A DNA stretch of 64,000 bases from Duganella sp. BuS-21 (GCA_041874725.1 CP097466.1:5828001-5892000), one strand, 5' to 3'. Counted from the first letter of the stretch, positions 1 through 9,284 are shown. Numbers and translations: made by a program. Notes: generated from the sequence alone by a model not told the origin.

Positions 1-60
1 ACACGCTGCGGCGGCTGCGCAGCGTGCGTACATGCGGCTTGTAGCGGTGTTTAGCGGCTT

Positions 61-705
61 TTAACGATTTTGCATGCGGCGCGTTAATTTATACAAGCCG
101 CCCAGCAGCATCGGCACCAACGCCACGGCCACGCCCACCAGCACGATCTCGGTCAGGTGCTCGCGCACGATCGGGATGTTGCCGAAGAAGTAGCCGGCCG
201 TGGTCAGCAAGCCGACCCAGAGGATGGCGCCGGTAAAGTTGTACAACTGGAAGCGGGCATGCGTCATGTCCGACACGCCGGCCACGAACGGCGCAAAGGT
301 GCGCACCACCGGGATGAAGCGCGCCAGCACGATGGTCTTGCCGCCGTGCTTTTCAAAAAAATCGTGGGTGCGCGTAAGGGCTTCTTTGTTGAGCCAGCGG
401 TAGTCGTGGGTGAATACGCGCTGACCGACCTTTTCGCCGATCCAGTAATTGGAGGTGTTGCCGAGGATGGCAGCCGTGGTCAGCAGGAACATCAGCACAG
501 GCAGGTTCATCTCGCCGACCGCACACAGGGCGCCGGCGATGAACAGCAGCGTGTCGCCCGGGAGGAAGAACATCACCACCAAGCCGGTTTCACAGAAAAT
601 GATGGCAAACAGTACAACGTAAATCAGCGTTCCGTATTGCAGGATCAGTGCTTCGAGTGTTCTGTCGACATGCAGGATCATGTCAAAAAATTGCATTAAA
701 TCCAT
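61..705 (-). CDS. DedA family inner-membrane protein
   Basis: The 214-residue protein has the DedA/VTT (SNARE-associated) layout: hydrophobic helices near residues 25-50 and 65-85, the family-type stretch FARFIPVVRTFAPFVAG around 128-143, and two C-terminal helices before a basic tail. Family members are proposed undecaprenyl-phosphate or phospholipid flippases and affect membrane energetics and envelope stress; the exact substrate here is unknown. The start at 705 is supported by GGAAAG eight to nine bases upstream. It is transcribed divergently from the isomerase gene at 842, so the 136-bp gap should hold both promoters. Length is normal for the family, and family assignment is firm. Confidence 0.9.
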   Translation of the reverse strand: MDLMQFFDMILHVDRTLEALILQYGTLIYVVLFAIIFCETGLVVMFFLPGDTLLFIAGALCAVGEMNLPVLMFLLTTAAILGNTSNYWIGEKVGQRVFTHDYRWLNKEALTRTHDFFEKHGGKTIVLARFIPVVRTFAPFVAGVSDMTHARFQLYNFTGAILWVGLLTTAGYFFGNIPIVREHLTEIVLVGVAVALVPMLLGGLYKLTRRMQNR

Positions 706-841
706 ATTCTTTCCATAAAGTGTGCGCCAGAATCATACACCACCTGACGCCGTGCGGCGGCATTTCCAGCCGGCCTCTATCCAGTTTACAATCCTCGCAT
801 CGCCCGCAACCAGCGGCTGCGATCAACCGAGGAGAGTTTGG

Positions 842-1762
842 ATGGCTTTATCCCGCAGCTTAGGTGTTTTATCCCTGCCGGCACTGGCATTGCTTCTGAG
901 TCCGGCCATGGCGGCCGACCTGCCGGTGCGCGCCAGCGCCGGCGAGATCGTCAAGACTTCCAAGCCGTCGGACTGGCGGCCACTGGACCCGCAGAACACG
1001 CTCTATATGGAGCTGCAGGGCGGCCGCGTGGTGATCGAGCTGGCGCCGGATTTTGCGCCGCAAGCCATCGCCAACATCAAGACGCTGGTGAAGGAACACT
1101 ATTTCGACGGCCTGGCCGTGAACCGCTCGCAGGACAACTACGTGGCGCAGTGGGGCGATCCGAACGCCGAAACCAATCCGAAATCGCTGGGCAGCGCCAA
1201 GGCCAAGGTGCCGGGCGAGTTCTCGGTGCCGATCTCGAACGACAAGCGCTTCGTGCGCCAGAAGGACTTCGACGGCTACGCGCCGCAGATCGGCCATTCG
1301 AACGGCTTCCCGGTCGGGCGTGATCCCAAGGCCGGCACCACCTGGCTGGCGCATTGCTACGGCATGGTCGGCGTAGGCCGCGACAACGATACCGACAGCG
1401 GCACCGGCGCCGAGCTGTATGCGGTGAACGGCCACGCGCCGCGTCACCTGGACCGCAATATCACGGTGGTGGGCCGGGTGGTGGCCGGCATGCCGCTGCT
1501 GGCGACCTTGCCGCGCGGCGGCGATACCATGGGCTTCTACGGAGCGAAGGAAGCGCGCACGCCGATTATCTCTGTGCGGCTGGCGGCCGAGGTGCCGGAA
1601 GCAGAGCGCAGCCACCTGCAGGTGATGCGCAGCGAAGCGCCCATCTATCAAAAAGTGATCGAGGCGCAGCGCAATCGCGGCGGCCCGTGGAACAAGTACG
1701 CGGCCAACTATGTGGAGCTGTGCAACGCCACCATCCCGGTGCGGGAAGCGCCCAAGTTATAA
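842..1762 (+). CDS. Periplasmic cyclophilin-type peptidyl-prolyl isomerase
   Basis: The 306-residue product begins with a cleavable signal peptide (MALSRSLGVL...SPAMA, cut near residue 23). A cyclophilin domain follows, with VVIELAPDFAPQAIANIKTLV around residues 60-80 and the YFDG/NRSQDNYVAQWGDP region where cyclophilins carry FHRVI-FMIQGGDP. The usual active-site Arg of FHR aligns with NRS, so activity is likely but not certain. It should act on proline bonds in exported proteins. The start at 842 is preferred over an earlier in-frame ATG at 722 because GGAGAG lies just upstream and it begins the signal peptide. It precedes mutL by 7 bp, so cotranscription is possible. Confidence 0.85.
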   Translation: MALSRSLGVLSLPALALLLSPAMAADLPVRASAGEIVKTSKPSDWRPLDPQNTLYMELQGGRVVIELAPDFAPQAIANIKTLVKEHYFDGLAVNRSQDNYVAQWGDPNAETNPKSLGSAKAKVPGEFSVPISNDKRFVRQKDFDGYAPQIGHSNGFPVGRDPKAGTTWLAHCYGMVGVGRDNDTDSGTGAELYAVNGHAPRHLDRNITVVGRVVAGMPLLATLPRGGDTMGFYGAKEARTPIISVRLAAEVPEAERSHLQVMRSEAPIYQKVIEAQRNRGGPWNKYAANYVELCNATIPVREAPKL

Positions 1763-1769
1763 TCTCGTG

Positions 1770-3713
1770 ATGAACGCCCCAGACACCTCCGCCCGCACGC
1801 CCCGCCCTATCCAGGCCCTGCCCGACCAGCTGATTTCCCAGATCGCCGCCGGCGAGGTGGTGGAGCGGCCGTCGGCCGTGGTCAAGGAACTGCTGGAGAA
1901 CTCGCTCGACGCGGGGGCCACGCAGATCAGCGTGCGGCTGGAGGAAGGCGGCGTTAAACGCATCTGCATCACCGACAACGGCCGTGGCATTCCGCCAGAG
2001 CAGATGCCGTTGGCACTGGCGCGTCACGCCACCTCGAAAATCACTTCGTTGCACGACCTGGAAAACGTCGGCACGCTGGGCTTCCGCGGCGAGGCGCTGG
2101 CTTCGATCGCCTCGGTGGCGGTGCTGACGCTGACCTCGCGCACCGCCGATGCGGCACACGCCTGGGAAATCGTCGGCTCGCACAATGCCGCGCCGGCGCC
2201 GTCTTCCGGCGCGGTGGGCACCACCATCGACGTCCAGGACCTGTACTTCAATACGCCTGCGCGCCGCAAGTTCCTCAAATCCGAGCAGACCGAATTCGGC
2301 CACTGCGCCGAAGTCGTGCGCCGCATCGCGCTGGCGCGGCCGGACGTGTCGTTCTCGCTGACGCACAACGGCCGCACCATCGATCACTGGAACGTGAGCG
2401 AGATGGCCAAGCGCAGCGCGCACATCCTGGGCGAAGGCTTCGCCGAAGCGCGCTTGCCGATCGATGAAACGGCCGGTCCCTTGCGCCTGCATGGTTACAC
2501 CGGCCTGCCGACTGCCTCCAAGGCGCGCGCCGATGGGCAGTTCTTCTACGTGAACGGCCGCTTCGTGCGCGACAAGGTGCTGGTGCACGCCGTGAAGGCG
2601 GCCTACCAGGACGTGCTGCACGGCGACCGCTTCCCATCGTATGTGCTGGCGCTGGAGCTGGACCCGGCGCTGGTGGACGTCAACGTTCATCCGTCCAAGA
2701 TTGAAGTGCGCTTCCGCGATAGCCGCGCGGTGCACCAGTTTGTATTCCACGCGGTGCAGCGGGCGTTGTCGCAGACTTCGGCCACCGCGCACGGCAGCGT
2801 GCCGTCGCCGCTGCCGGCGGCCGATAGCCTGAACGCCACGCCGGCCTGGCGCGGCGAGCAAGCCTCGTTCGGCTCCCTGCTGGCGCCGGACTACACGCCG
2901 ACCTTCTCGCCGTCGCCGTTCGGATCGCGCGCGGATGGCGGCGCCGGCTACGGCGGCCCGCGCTTCGGCGCCGACGGCGGCGTGGCGCAGAGCACCGAAA
3001 AATACGGCGCCATGTTCCGCGACGGCGAGCGTGCCGGCGGCGAACGCGCGGCGGCCGACATGGCGCTGCCGCAAACGAGCAGCTTCAGCGTCTCGGCCGC
3101 CGCCATGGCGCAGGAGGAATTCCCGCTCGGCTTCGCACTGGCGCAGCTGCACGGCATCTACATCCTGGCGCAGAACGTCAAGGGCCTGGTGCTGGTCGAC
3201 ATGCACGCCGCGCACGAGCGCATCCTGTACGAACAACTGAAAAACGCCCTGGACAGCCGCGTCGCCGGCGAAGACATGCAGGTGCAGCCGCTGCTGATTC
3301 CCGTCACCTTCTATGCCGACGCGGTGGAAGTGGGCACCGCCGAAGAACACCAGGAGACCTTGCAGGCGCTGGGCTTCGACATCGCCGTGCTGTCGCCGAC
3401 CACGCTGGCGGTGCGCTCGGTGCCGGTGCTGCTGAAGAACGCCGACGCCCAGACGCTGGCGCGCGACGTGTTGCGCGACGTGCGTGAATTCGGCGGCTCG
3501 CGCGTGCTGATCGAACGCCAGAACGAACTGCTCGGCACCCTGGCCTGCCACACGGCGGTGCGGGCCAACCGCATCCTGTCGCTGCAGGAGATGAACGCGC
3601 TGCTGCGGCAGATGGAAATCACCGAACGCGCCGACCAGTGCAACCACGGCCGCCCTACCTGGGTGCAGGTGGAAATCAACGCGCTCGACAAGCTGTTCCT
3701 GCGCGGTCAATAA
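1770..3713 (+). CDS. mutL: DNA mismatch repair protein MutL (endonuclease type)
   Basis: The 647-residue protein has the N-terminal GHKL ATPase motifs [12 protein letters not shown] (about residues 39-50), DNGRGI, RHATSK and GFRGEAL. A poorly conserved linker (about 355-470) leads to the C-terminal dimerisation domain. That domain contains [12 protein letters not shown], which fits the metal-binding DQHA(x)2E(x)4E signature of nicking MutL proteins, plus ACHTAVR and CNHGRP. I therefore infer an intrinsic endonuclease, as expected in bacteria that do not use MutH. The start at 1770 is preferred because the 1710 start adds 20 unrelated residues. miaA begins one base after the stop, which points to an operon. 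Confidence 0.97.
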   Translation: MNAPDTSARTPRPIQALPDQLISQIAAGEVVERPSAVVKELLENSLDAGATQISVRLEEGGVKRICITDNGRGIPPEQMPLALARHATSKITSLHDLENVGTLGFRGEALASIASVAVLTLTSRTADAAHAWEIVGSHNAAPAPSSGAVGTTIDVQDLYFNTPARRKFLKSEQTEFGHCAEVVRRIALARPDVSFSLTHNGRTIDHWNVSEMAKRSAHILGEGFAEARLPIDETAGPLRLHGYTGLPTASKARADGQFFYVNGRFVRDKVLVHAVKAAYQDVLHGDRFPSYVLALELDPALVDVNVHPSKIEVRFRDSRAVHQFVFHAVQRALSQTSATAHGSVPSPLPAADSLNATPAWRGEQASFGSLLAPDYTPTFSPSPFGSRADGGAGYGGPRFGADGGVAQSTEKYGAMFRDGERAGGERAAADMALPQTSSFSVSAAAMAQEEFPLGFALAQLHGIYILAQNVKGLVLVDMHAAHERILYEQLKNALDSRVAGEDMQVQPLLIPVTFYADAVEVGTAEEHQETLQALGFDIAVLSPTTLAVRSVPVLLKNADAQTLARDVLRDVREFGGSRVLIERQNELLGTLACHTAVRANRILSLQEMNALLRQMEITERADQCNHGRPTWVQVEINALDKLFLRGQ

Positions 3714-3714
3714 G

Positions 3715-4662
3715 ATGAGCACCAAACCACTGGCCGTCGCCATCATGGGTCCGACGGCGTCGGGCAAGACCGCCTCCGCGCTGGCGATTGCGGAACGCAT
3801 TCCGGCCGAAATCATCTCCGTCGATTCGGCGCTGGTGTATCGCGGCATGGACATCGGCACCGCCAAGCCGACGCGCGAAGAATTGGCGGCCGCGCCGCAC
3901 CACCTGATCGACATCCTCGACCCGCTCGATTCCTATTCGGTAGCGCAGTTTCGCAAGGACACGCTGCGGCTGGTGGACGAGATCAGCGCGCGCGGCAAAT
4001 TGCCGCTGCTGGTGGGCGGCACCATGTTGTACTTCAAAGGCCTGGCCGATGGCCTGGACGACCTGCCCGGCGCCGATCCCGAGGTACGCGCCGCGCTCGA
4101 TGAAGAAGCGGCCCGTCTCGGCTGGCCCGCCATGCACGCGCGCCTGGCCGCCATCGATCCTGAAACGGCGGCGCGACTGGCGCCGGCCGACTCGCAACGC
4201 ATCCAGCGCGCGCTGGAGATTTACACGCTGAGCGGCAAGCCCATGTCCGAGCTGCTATCGCTGCGCGAAAAGACCGAGTTGCCGTTCGAGCTGCTGTCGT
4301 TTGCGCTGGAGCCGTCGGACCGCGCCGTGCTGCACAAGCGCATCGCGCGCCGCTTCGACATCATGCTGGAGGAGACGCCGCAAGGTAACCTGATCACCGA
4401 AGTGGAGACGCTGCGCCGGCGCGGCGATTTGCATCTGGGCCTGCCGTCGATCCGCTGCGTGGGCTATCGTCAGGCATGGGAATATCTCGATGGCACCATC
4501 GACTATGCGACCATGCGCGAGACCGGCATCATCGCCACGCGCCAGTTGGCCAAGCGCCAGCTGACATGGCTGCGCTCCATGCCCGAGCGCGTGGTGCTCG
4601 ACTGCCTCGGTTCCAATCCGGCCGGCGCCATGCTGGCGCAGATCGCCGAACGGCTCGGCTGA
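3715..4662 (+). CDS. miaA: tRNA dimethylallyltransferase MiaA
   Basis: MiaA transfers a dimethylallyl group to N6 of A37 in tRNAs that read UNN codons. The 315-residue protein opens with the P-loop GPTASGKT (residues 11-18), followed by [24 protein letters not shown] and [10 protein letters not shown], all characteristic of the family. The C-terminal [16 protein letters not shown] segment is also typical. It starts one base after mutL, an arrangement common in proteobacteria. It ends 14 bp before the convergent VOC gene. Length and motifs are complete. Confidence 0.97.
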   Translation: MSTKPLAVAIMGPTASGKTASALAIAERIPAEIISVDSALVYRGMDIGTAKPTREELAAAPHHLIDILDPLDSYSVAQFRKDTLRLVDEISARGKLPLLVGGTMLYFKGLADGLDDLPGADPEVRAALDEEAARLGWPAMHARLAAIDPETAARLAPADSQRIQRALEIYTLSGKPMSELLSLREKTELPFELLSFALEPSDRAVLHKRIARRFDIMLEETPQGNLITEVETLRRRGDLHLGLPSIRCVGYRQAWEYLDGTIDYATMRETGIIATRQLAKRQLTWLRSMPERVVLDCLGSNPAGAMLAQIAERLG

Positions 4663-4676
4663 TCCGGCTTAATGCT

Positions 4677-5081
4677 TTAATGCTTGGGCGGCTCGCCGCT
4701 CATATGCACCAGCTCCCACAGATGGCCGTCCAGATCCTGGTAGCCGTGGCCGTACATGAAGCCGTGGTCCTGCGGCTCCTTGTAGGTGCTGCCGCCGGCC
4801 TCAACGGCCTTGTTCACCATCGTCGTCACGGCGTCGCGCGACTCCAGTTGCAGGCATACCAGCACCTCGGTGGAGGTGCGCGCGTCGCTGATCGGTTTAG
4901 GCGTAAATTCCTTGAAGCGGCTTTCGACCAGCAGCATCACGAAAATATTCTCGGCCACGATCATGCAGGTGGCGCTGTCGTCGGTGTAGTGCTGATTGAA
5001 ACTGTAGCCCAGGTGCGTGAAGAACTTGACCGACTGCTGCAAGTCGCGCACGGGCAGGTTGATGAAGATATTGGTGGCCAT
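4677..5081 (-). CDS. VOC superfamily (glyoxalase-fold) protein
   Basis: This 134-residue protein has the paired beta-alpha-beta-beta-beta pattern of the vicinal oxygen chelate fold: NIFINLPVRDLQQSVKFFTHLGY at the N-terminus and GFMYGHGYQDLDGHLWELVHM at the C-terminus, the latter holding a candidate metal-ligand Glu. Members include glyoxalases, dioxygenases and antibiotic-binding proteins, and the sequence does not tell which. It is a lone gene convergent with miaA. It lies immediately upstream of, and divergent from, the tRNA-Met promoter. Family assignment is firm and substrate unknown. Confidence 0.85.
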   Translation of the reverse strand: MATNIFINLPVRDLQQSVKFFTHLGYSFNQHYTDDSATCMIVAENIFVMLLVESRFKEFTPKPISDARTSTEVLVCLQLESRDAVTTMVNKAVEAGGSTYKEPQDHGFMYGHGYQDLDGHLWELVHMSGEPPKH

Positions 5082-5196
5082 GGCATCCCCGTTAAAGAAA
5101 TTATCACAAGCGAGGAATCAGAATACCAATATGCCAACGTTTTGACGACCACCACGCGATACGGGGCACTTTTTTCGAAAAAGTTCAGGGTCGGCC

Positions 5197-5225
5197 TTGA
5201 CAGTCGGAGCGCCAACCCCGATAAT
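5197..5225 (+). promoter_or_regulatory. Sigma-70 promoter of the tRNA-Met gene
   Basis: A perfect -35 TTGACA (5197-5202) and a -10 GATAAT (5220-5225) are separated by 17 bp. They end 13 bp before the mature tRNA start, as expected for a strong stable-RNA promoter. Confidence 0.85.
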
Positions 5226-5238
5226 GCTTCGCGTTGCA

Positions 5239-5315
5239 GGTGATATAGCTCAGTTGGTTAGAGCACAGCATTCATAATGCTGGGGTCGGTGGTTCAAGTC
5301 CACCTATCACCACCA
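5239..5315 (+). tRNA. tRNA-Met (CAU), elongator type
   Basis: The 77-nt cloverleaf is complete. The acceptor GGTGATA pairs with TATCACC, the D arm starts GCTC, the anticodon stem-loop CAGCATTCATAATGCTG contains CAT, the T loop is TTCAAGT, and CCA is encoded. G1-C72 pairing and the overall sequence favour elongator Met over initiator. A tRNA-Ile2 with a modified CAU anticodon is less likely but cannot be fully excluded. The 3' part is the insertion target of the island that follows. Confidence 0.95.
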
Positions 5316-5330
5316 AAGAATACCTGTAGA

Positions 5331-5364
5331 AGCCCCTAAGAAATCAACCGCTTAGGGGCTTTTT
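5331..5364 (+). terminator. Rho-independent terminator downstream of tRNA-Met
   Basis: A 10-bp perfect stem, AGCCCCTAAG (5331-5340) with CTTAGGGGCT (5351-5360), encloses a 10-nt loop and is followed by TTTT. It lies inside the island, so it was probably brought in by the element and replaced the original terminator now found at 10480-10517. Confidence 0.85.
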
Positions 5365-5751
5365 GCATTTCTGGCGACGTCGCATGCCGGTCAACTCACT
5401 GGTTGGGTTTTGACTCTACAGTTGAGACAGAGTTGAGCGGAACTTCCGCACAACAACGATTATCTTACAAAACTGGCTAAATTTGGCGCTGAAGGCGGTG
5501 CCGAAATACTAACGCAAGGTCAAGTTGCCCATCGAGATGAAGCGCGCCGAGCCGACCACGTAGCTGATCGACGAGGTATTGAAAGCGATAAGCATTAAAG
5601 CGCAGTCGAGTGGAGCGAGAAGGCGCGCGAGCATATGCGCGGTTCTCGAATAGGCAGGGAGTGTGCATCGGCAGCGCATGGGCCGAAGTTCTGCATGTGG
5701 ACCCGCATGGGCATGAAATCGGCATAGCGATCCCCATCGTTCCGCCCGAGA
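5365..5751. other. Gene-free left end of the island
   Basis: These 387 bp follow the tRNA terminator and end at the stop of the coiled-coil gene. I see only short reading frames with no recognisable similarity. The one feature is a 17-nt motif at 5422-5438 (TTGAGACAGAGTTGAGC) that recurs near the right end. This is where an integrase would normally lie, and none survives. Confidence 0.5.
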
Positions 5752-6753
5752 TCAAAGAGGTAAGGCTGCTCGTCCCATGGCCGTCCAGATGAAAAGCGCG
5801 ACGATAGCGACGCCTGCCAATGCGTGGACGATCCGATGCGCGCGCATGTCTTTGCGCTGCTTCTCGAGCTCCTGAGAAAGCAGCGCCTCGTGCGCGGCCA
5901 TCGATTCGAGCTTCTTGTCGAGTTCTTGGCGGTGAGCTTCCGCTGCCGCGATCTTGTCGTGCACGGAGGCGTCGCTCGCGGCGAGCCGCTCTTCCACGCG
6001 CTTCTCGACCGCCATGTGAACATCATCGAATTGAGCGAGCCGGGTGGCCACGATCTTCGACCAATCGCTCGCGATGAGCCGCAGCCGCTCCTCGACCTCG
6101 CCCATGAGCCGCCCATGGGATTCAAGCATGTTCTTCTCTGAATCGGCCACCTTTTGAGCGCATTTCATCAGCTCGACCGCTTGGGTCTGCGTCAGACTTT
6201 TGGCCTCTTTCAATGCCTCGACCACTCCAGTGAACTCGCGTAGAGTGTTCGCGTGAAGTTCCTGGTGTTCTTGGAGCTGGCCGTTCTGATCTTTGATGTC
6301 GCGGGCCTGGTGATTCAGCGCGACCTGTTGTTCTTGCAGCGCTCCTTGCTGGCCATTCATGATCTTGGCCATGGCGGTGTTGAGGATCAACAGATTGGAC
6401 GAGAGTGCGCCTAGCTTGCGGAACTCGCCGTTCAAGTTGGATTCGACGTCCTCGATTTGGTCGTCTCGGTCATTCCACATGTTCGAGAGGAAATTGCCGT
6501 CTTTTTTCTCTTCGCGAAGTCGCGCCAACTTTTTCTCGGAGGATTCCAGTTTAAGTTGCGACGCCCGCATGTCATTAACCAATTTTGGAACGTTGCTGTT
6601 CCTTAAAACATCCTCTGGCAACACGAGGCTCGAAAATGCTTCGACGACATGCATTTCGCTCAGCGCGATGTCTGTTTTGACATGCTCGACGGATTCGTCG
6701 GCGTTGGCGGAAGCCGGCGTGGAGGGGGCGGACTGGGCGGATAATGTTTGCAT
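5752..6753 (-). CDS. Tail-anchored coiled-coil protein of unknown function
   Basis: I do not recognise this 333-residue protein. It has a low-complexity Ser/Ala-rich start (residues 1-20) and a charged segment LKLESSEKKLARLREEKKD (67-85). A long heptad-rich Glu/Gln/Lys region runs roughly over 135-305 and should form a coiled coil. One hydrophobic helix follows at about 308-326 (HIV-like in position only, reading HALAGVAIVALFIWTAMG), leaving six residues after it. The bulk should therefore face the cytoplasm, anchored by its C-terminus. It is the second gene of a minus-strand pair, 54 bp after the membrane protein gene ending at 6808. I infer that they work together. No clear Shine-Dalgarno precedes 6753. 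Reality of the gene is well supported by length and non-shadow composition. Confidence 0.75.
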   Translation of the reverse strand: MQTLSAQSAPSTPASANADESVEHVKTDIALSEMHVVEAFSSLVLPEDVLRNSNVPKLVNDMRASQLKLESSEKKLARLREEKKDGNFLSNMWNDRDDQIEDVESNLNGEFRKLGALSSNLLILNTAMAKIMNGQQGALQEQQVALNHQARDIKDQNGQLQEHQELHANTLREFTGVVEALKEAKSLTQTQAVELMKCAQKVADSEKNMLESHGRLMGEVEERLRLIASDWSKIVATRLAQFDDVHMAVEKRVEERLAASDASVHDKIAAAEAHRQELDKKLESMAAHEALLSQELEKQRKDMRAHRIVHALAGVAIVALFIWTAMGRAALPL

Positions 6754-6807
6754 TGGTGATCGATTTTTTGCAGCGTTTTATGGATGTTAGCGACCCGGTG
6801 GGGCGAA

Positions 6808-8382
6808 TCACATGCCCTTCAAGAATCGTTCGATTTCGAGCTGCGAGGACTCGATGTAAGCCACCGCAGCCGTCGTGCTTTCGATTTGGAGCTCCAACTC
6901 CGAGTTGCTCGCTTCCAAGCTCAGCAGCATGAGATTGCCGTCGTTGCTCGCGGAGCCGAAGGAGGCTCCGATGTCCTTGCATAGCTCGATGGATGTCACG
7001 TAGTTTTTGATGTTCGCGAGCGAGACGCCAAGCTGCTCCTCCATAGCGGTGGCGAACGCTTCCATGCGCTGCGAGTCCTCGATCAACTCGTCGAGGCGGC
7101 GCTCGTCGCCGGCATTGGAGAGCGCGTCGAACAGCCGGTCGATCTGATAGACCACCACGGCCGATAGCAGGCCGACCATTATCCCCACCAGCACTGGCGC
7201 GACGACGTCGGCCAAGGGCTTTAGAAACGGCATCGAGGCCATGAAAGTAATCGCGCTCTGTTCGATCATGACGCCCAAGGAAGTGATGATGACAGTAGTC
7301 AAGATCTTCAAGCCTTGCTGGGCCGCATCGCTGCGAGTCATGTGCTTGGGAGGAAACGCAATCAGCTTGAACGCCTTGAAGAGCCCCAGCAGTCCATCGC
7401 GGATCACCCGAACCAGTTTCTCGCCCGTGCTGACGAAGGAGTTGATCACGAAGGTAAGGAGGTTGCTCATGAAACCGCTGGCGCCGCCTTCGAAGAGCGC
7501 GCTGAATGCGTCTGGCAGTTTCTTAGCCACGGAGCGCGTCACCCTTCCAAGCCGCTCTCCGATGTCCGCCAACACGTTCTCCGCGAGCGCGAAGCCTTCC
7601 TTCATCATGATTTTGAATTCATTGAACAGCCCGTTGACCAACTCGGTCAGCAGGATGCCCAGAGACTGTCTCAGGCCCATGGCCAGGGCTTGCTTTCCGC
7701 CGGTTTGAAGGAGTTCGCCACCCTGCTTTTTGAATAAGGCGGAGTTTGTCTCGCCGTCGAATTTCTCTTTGGATTCGGCGTGCTTTTTGGCCACGGCCTC
7801 GGGGTCGATCGCGAAGCGCTCGGCGTTACTTTTCTCAGCATCCGCAGTCGATGCCTTCTCGCTCCATTTTTTTGCGTCATGATCCTTCTTGGAGCGATTG
7901 ATCGATATGTCCGTGATGGCCAAATTCACGTCGTCGTTGACAAGGACCTTGATCTTCTCGACCGATACCTTGCCGTCTTTGACTTCCCCGAGGGCGAGAT
8001 GCATCTTGGCGTTGGTTGCCGCCTCTTTGATCGGGGTGAAATGGTCTAGCTCTGGCTTGACTGAAAGCGCTTCGTTGGTATATTCATCGACGCCACGCGC
8101 GATGCGTTCTTCACGCTTCGCCTTCCACTCGGTTTGGGTCAGCTCATACTTGCTCCGGTCATATGCTTCTGTAAGCGAGTCGTGTAGAGCTTTGTCACTA
8201 TCGGTGGCGACGATGCCTTTCTCGAAATTCTGGACCGTGGTGACATTGCCGCCGGCCTTGTCGGTGAACATGGCCGGCGATAGTCCGAAGGGGCCGATGA
8301 TCTGGGAGAAGACGTGCTGTTGGCATTCCTCGAACAAGGCGTCGAGCCGTTGCTGTTTGAGCTGCATGTTGGACTGGGCCAT
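6808..8382 (-). CDS. Unknown membrane protein with HNH-like nuclease signature
   Basis: The 524-residue protein is not from a family I can name. Residues 111-167 read like an HNH-type pattern: LDHFTPIKE with Asp113-His114, then DVNLAITDISINRSKKD with Asn153, Asn162 and Lys165. In HNH enzymes a DH pair is followed about 40 residues later by an NL...N..K element. A charged helical region (about 165-225) leads to amphipathic helices (230-345). Two strongly hydrophobic helices lie near 358-380 and 391-412, and a soluble C-terminal region covers 415-524. The start at 8382 is preferred over 8484 because AAGGGAAG sits just upstream and the extra 34 residues look unlike protein. It is first in an operon with the coiled-coil gene. 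A membrane-tethered nuclease effector is an inference only. Confidence 0.75.
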   Translation of the reverse strand: MAQSNMQLKQQRLDALFEECQQHVFSQIIGPFGLSPAMFTDKAGGNVTTVQNFEKGIVATDSDKALHDSLTEAYDRSKYELTQTEWKAKREERIARGVDEYTNEALSVKPELDHFTPIKEAATNAKMHLALGEVKDGKVSVEKIKVLVNDDVNLAITDISINRSKKDHDAKKWSEKASTADAEKSNAERFAIDPEAVAKKHAESKEKFDGETNSALFKKQGGELLQTGGKQALAMGLRQSLGILLTELVNGLFNEFKIMMKEGFALAENVLADIGERLGRVTRSVAKKLPDAFSALFEGGASGFMSNLLTFVINSFVSTGEKLVRVIRDGLLGLFKAFKLIAFPPKHMTRSDAAQQGLKILTTVIITSLGVMIEQSAITFMASMPFLKPLADVVAPVLVGIMVGLLSAVVVYQIDRLFDALSNAGDERRLDELIEDSQRMEAFATAMEEQLGVSLANIKNYVTSIELCKDIGASFGSASNDGNLMLLSLEASNSELELQIESTTAAVAYIESSQLEIERFLKGM

Positions 8383-8933
8383 GTCTTCCCTTAGGTTTGT
8401 GCGAATCACAATCGGCGCTCTGAAAAATCGAGACACGATTTGCCGAGCGGAGAAGATGATTTTAACCCAGTAATTTTGCCCCATGAAAATATCTATTCGC
8501 CAAGAATCCTTAAGTCCGTGAATTTTTCATGCCGCACTAATTAGGTCTTCTGGCAATCAGAGGGAAGCGGTCGTTGAACTCATCTCAAATGGACAAGCTG
8601 GCGGACAAAGGTGCGAAGGTGCGCAGGGCATGTATTGATAGTGTCGATGGCGATGTCGCATTGGTCTTTGTTGACGGCCACGATGACGCGTGCCGCCCGC
8701 CGGGTGGTGCGAGGTATCGGTTTTCTCATATACAGGGCGTGGTGGTGGGTTCTGACGCCCTTCCGGGGCATGTTCGCGGTTCACGGTTTCTACCATTCGA
8801 ATAGGGCAGAAATTGCCGCGCGTCTGTTGCGCGTTATCCCTGCGTTATTTTGTAATAATATTGTTTAAAATCAATTACTTACAAAATATTTCAGCTTTAA
8901 GAGAAATCGCGGTTGTATTGTCGGCAATTGGGC
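8383..8933. other. Non-coding or decayed stretch between the operon and parA remnant
   Basis: The 551 bp include the operon's upstream region (8383-8500). A GC-rich middle follows, with several overlapping short frames of 60-85 codons that I cannot assign. A markedly AT-rich segment lies at about 8845-8920. The missing middle and end of parA would be expected here but are not recognisable in any frame. Confidence 0.4.
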
Positions 8934-9113
8934 TCAGTTTAGGCCGTTCTTCTGCGGACTTTGTAGATATTGTCGTGCACCTTCCCCCCACCAAGAACGC
9001 ATAGGAGCTAGGAGCGCGCGATAGCCCATCAGGGCGTAGCATGCGGCGAGTGCAATGGCGAGCGTGGTCTTCCCGACTCCACCCTTTTGATTTAATAGCC
9101 CGATAACGGTCAT
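8934..9113 (-). pseudogene. Truncated ParA-type ATPase
   Basis: Only 59 codons remain. They begin MTVIGLLNQKGGVGKTTLA, the ParA deviant Walker A motif (residues 10-17), after a good Shine-Dalgarno (AAGGGA, about 8 nt upstream). Family members are about 200-250 residues. Similarity ends near YRALL at about residue 31, where DxDPQ should follow, and the frame then runs through unrelated sequence to a TGA. The Walker A' and Walker B segments are missing, so it is most likely a deletion relic of a plasmid- or island-maintenance partition gene. Confidence 0.8.
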
Positions 9114-9254
9114 ATGGATTCCCTTATTTACGGATTGGAGGCAATACGGTTTGCCGACAATAGGATTATAGGAAGAATCGTTTTTACGCTTTCCCCAAGG
9201 AAACGTTGGCAAGTTGCCCCGCCATGACGACAGTCCGAAGGGAATGCGCTACAC

Positions 9255-9266
9255 TGTTCATGAACA
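9255..9266. promoter_or_regulatory. Palindrome upstream of the toxin-antitoxin pair
   Basis: TGTTCATGAACA is a perfect 12-nt palindrome 18 bp before the antitoxin start. This is the place where antitoxin or toxin-antitoxin complexes usually bind to autoregulate. The regulatory role is inferred. Confidence 0.45.
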
Positions 9267-9284
9267 ACCACATGGGAGGCCGAC

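Noticed and set aside
1566..3914. 782-codon minus-strand frame
   Set aside because: Antisense shadow of mutL, which has all family motifs on the plus strand.
5477..5792. Short frames at the left end of the island, possible integrase remnant
   Set aside because: No tyrosine-recombinase motif (R...HxxR...Y) is visible in any frame, so an integrase call cannot be supported.
8557..8868. Several overlapping 60-85 codon frames on both strands between the unknown operon and the parA remnant
   Set aside because: No frame has a convincing ribosome site plus protein-like composition, and I recognise no similarity; described as an unassigned stretch.
9251..9270. LexA box upstream of the antitoxin
   Set aside because: CTGT-N8 is present but the second half is AACC, not ACAG; the site is a plain 12-bp palindrome.
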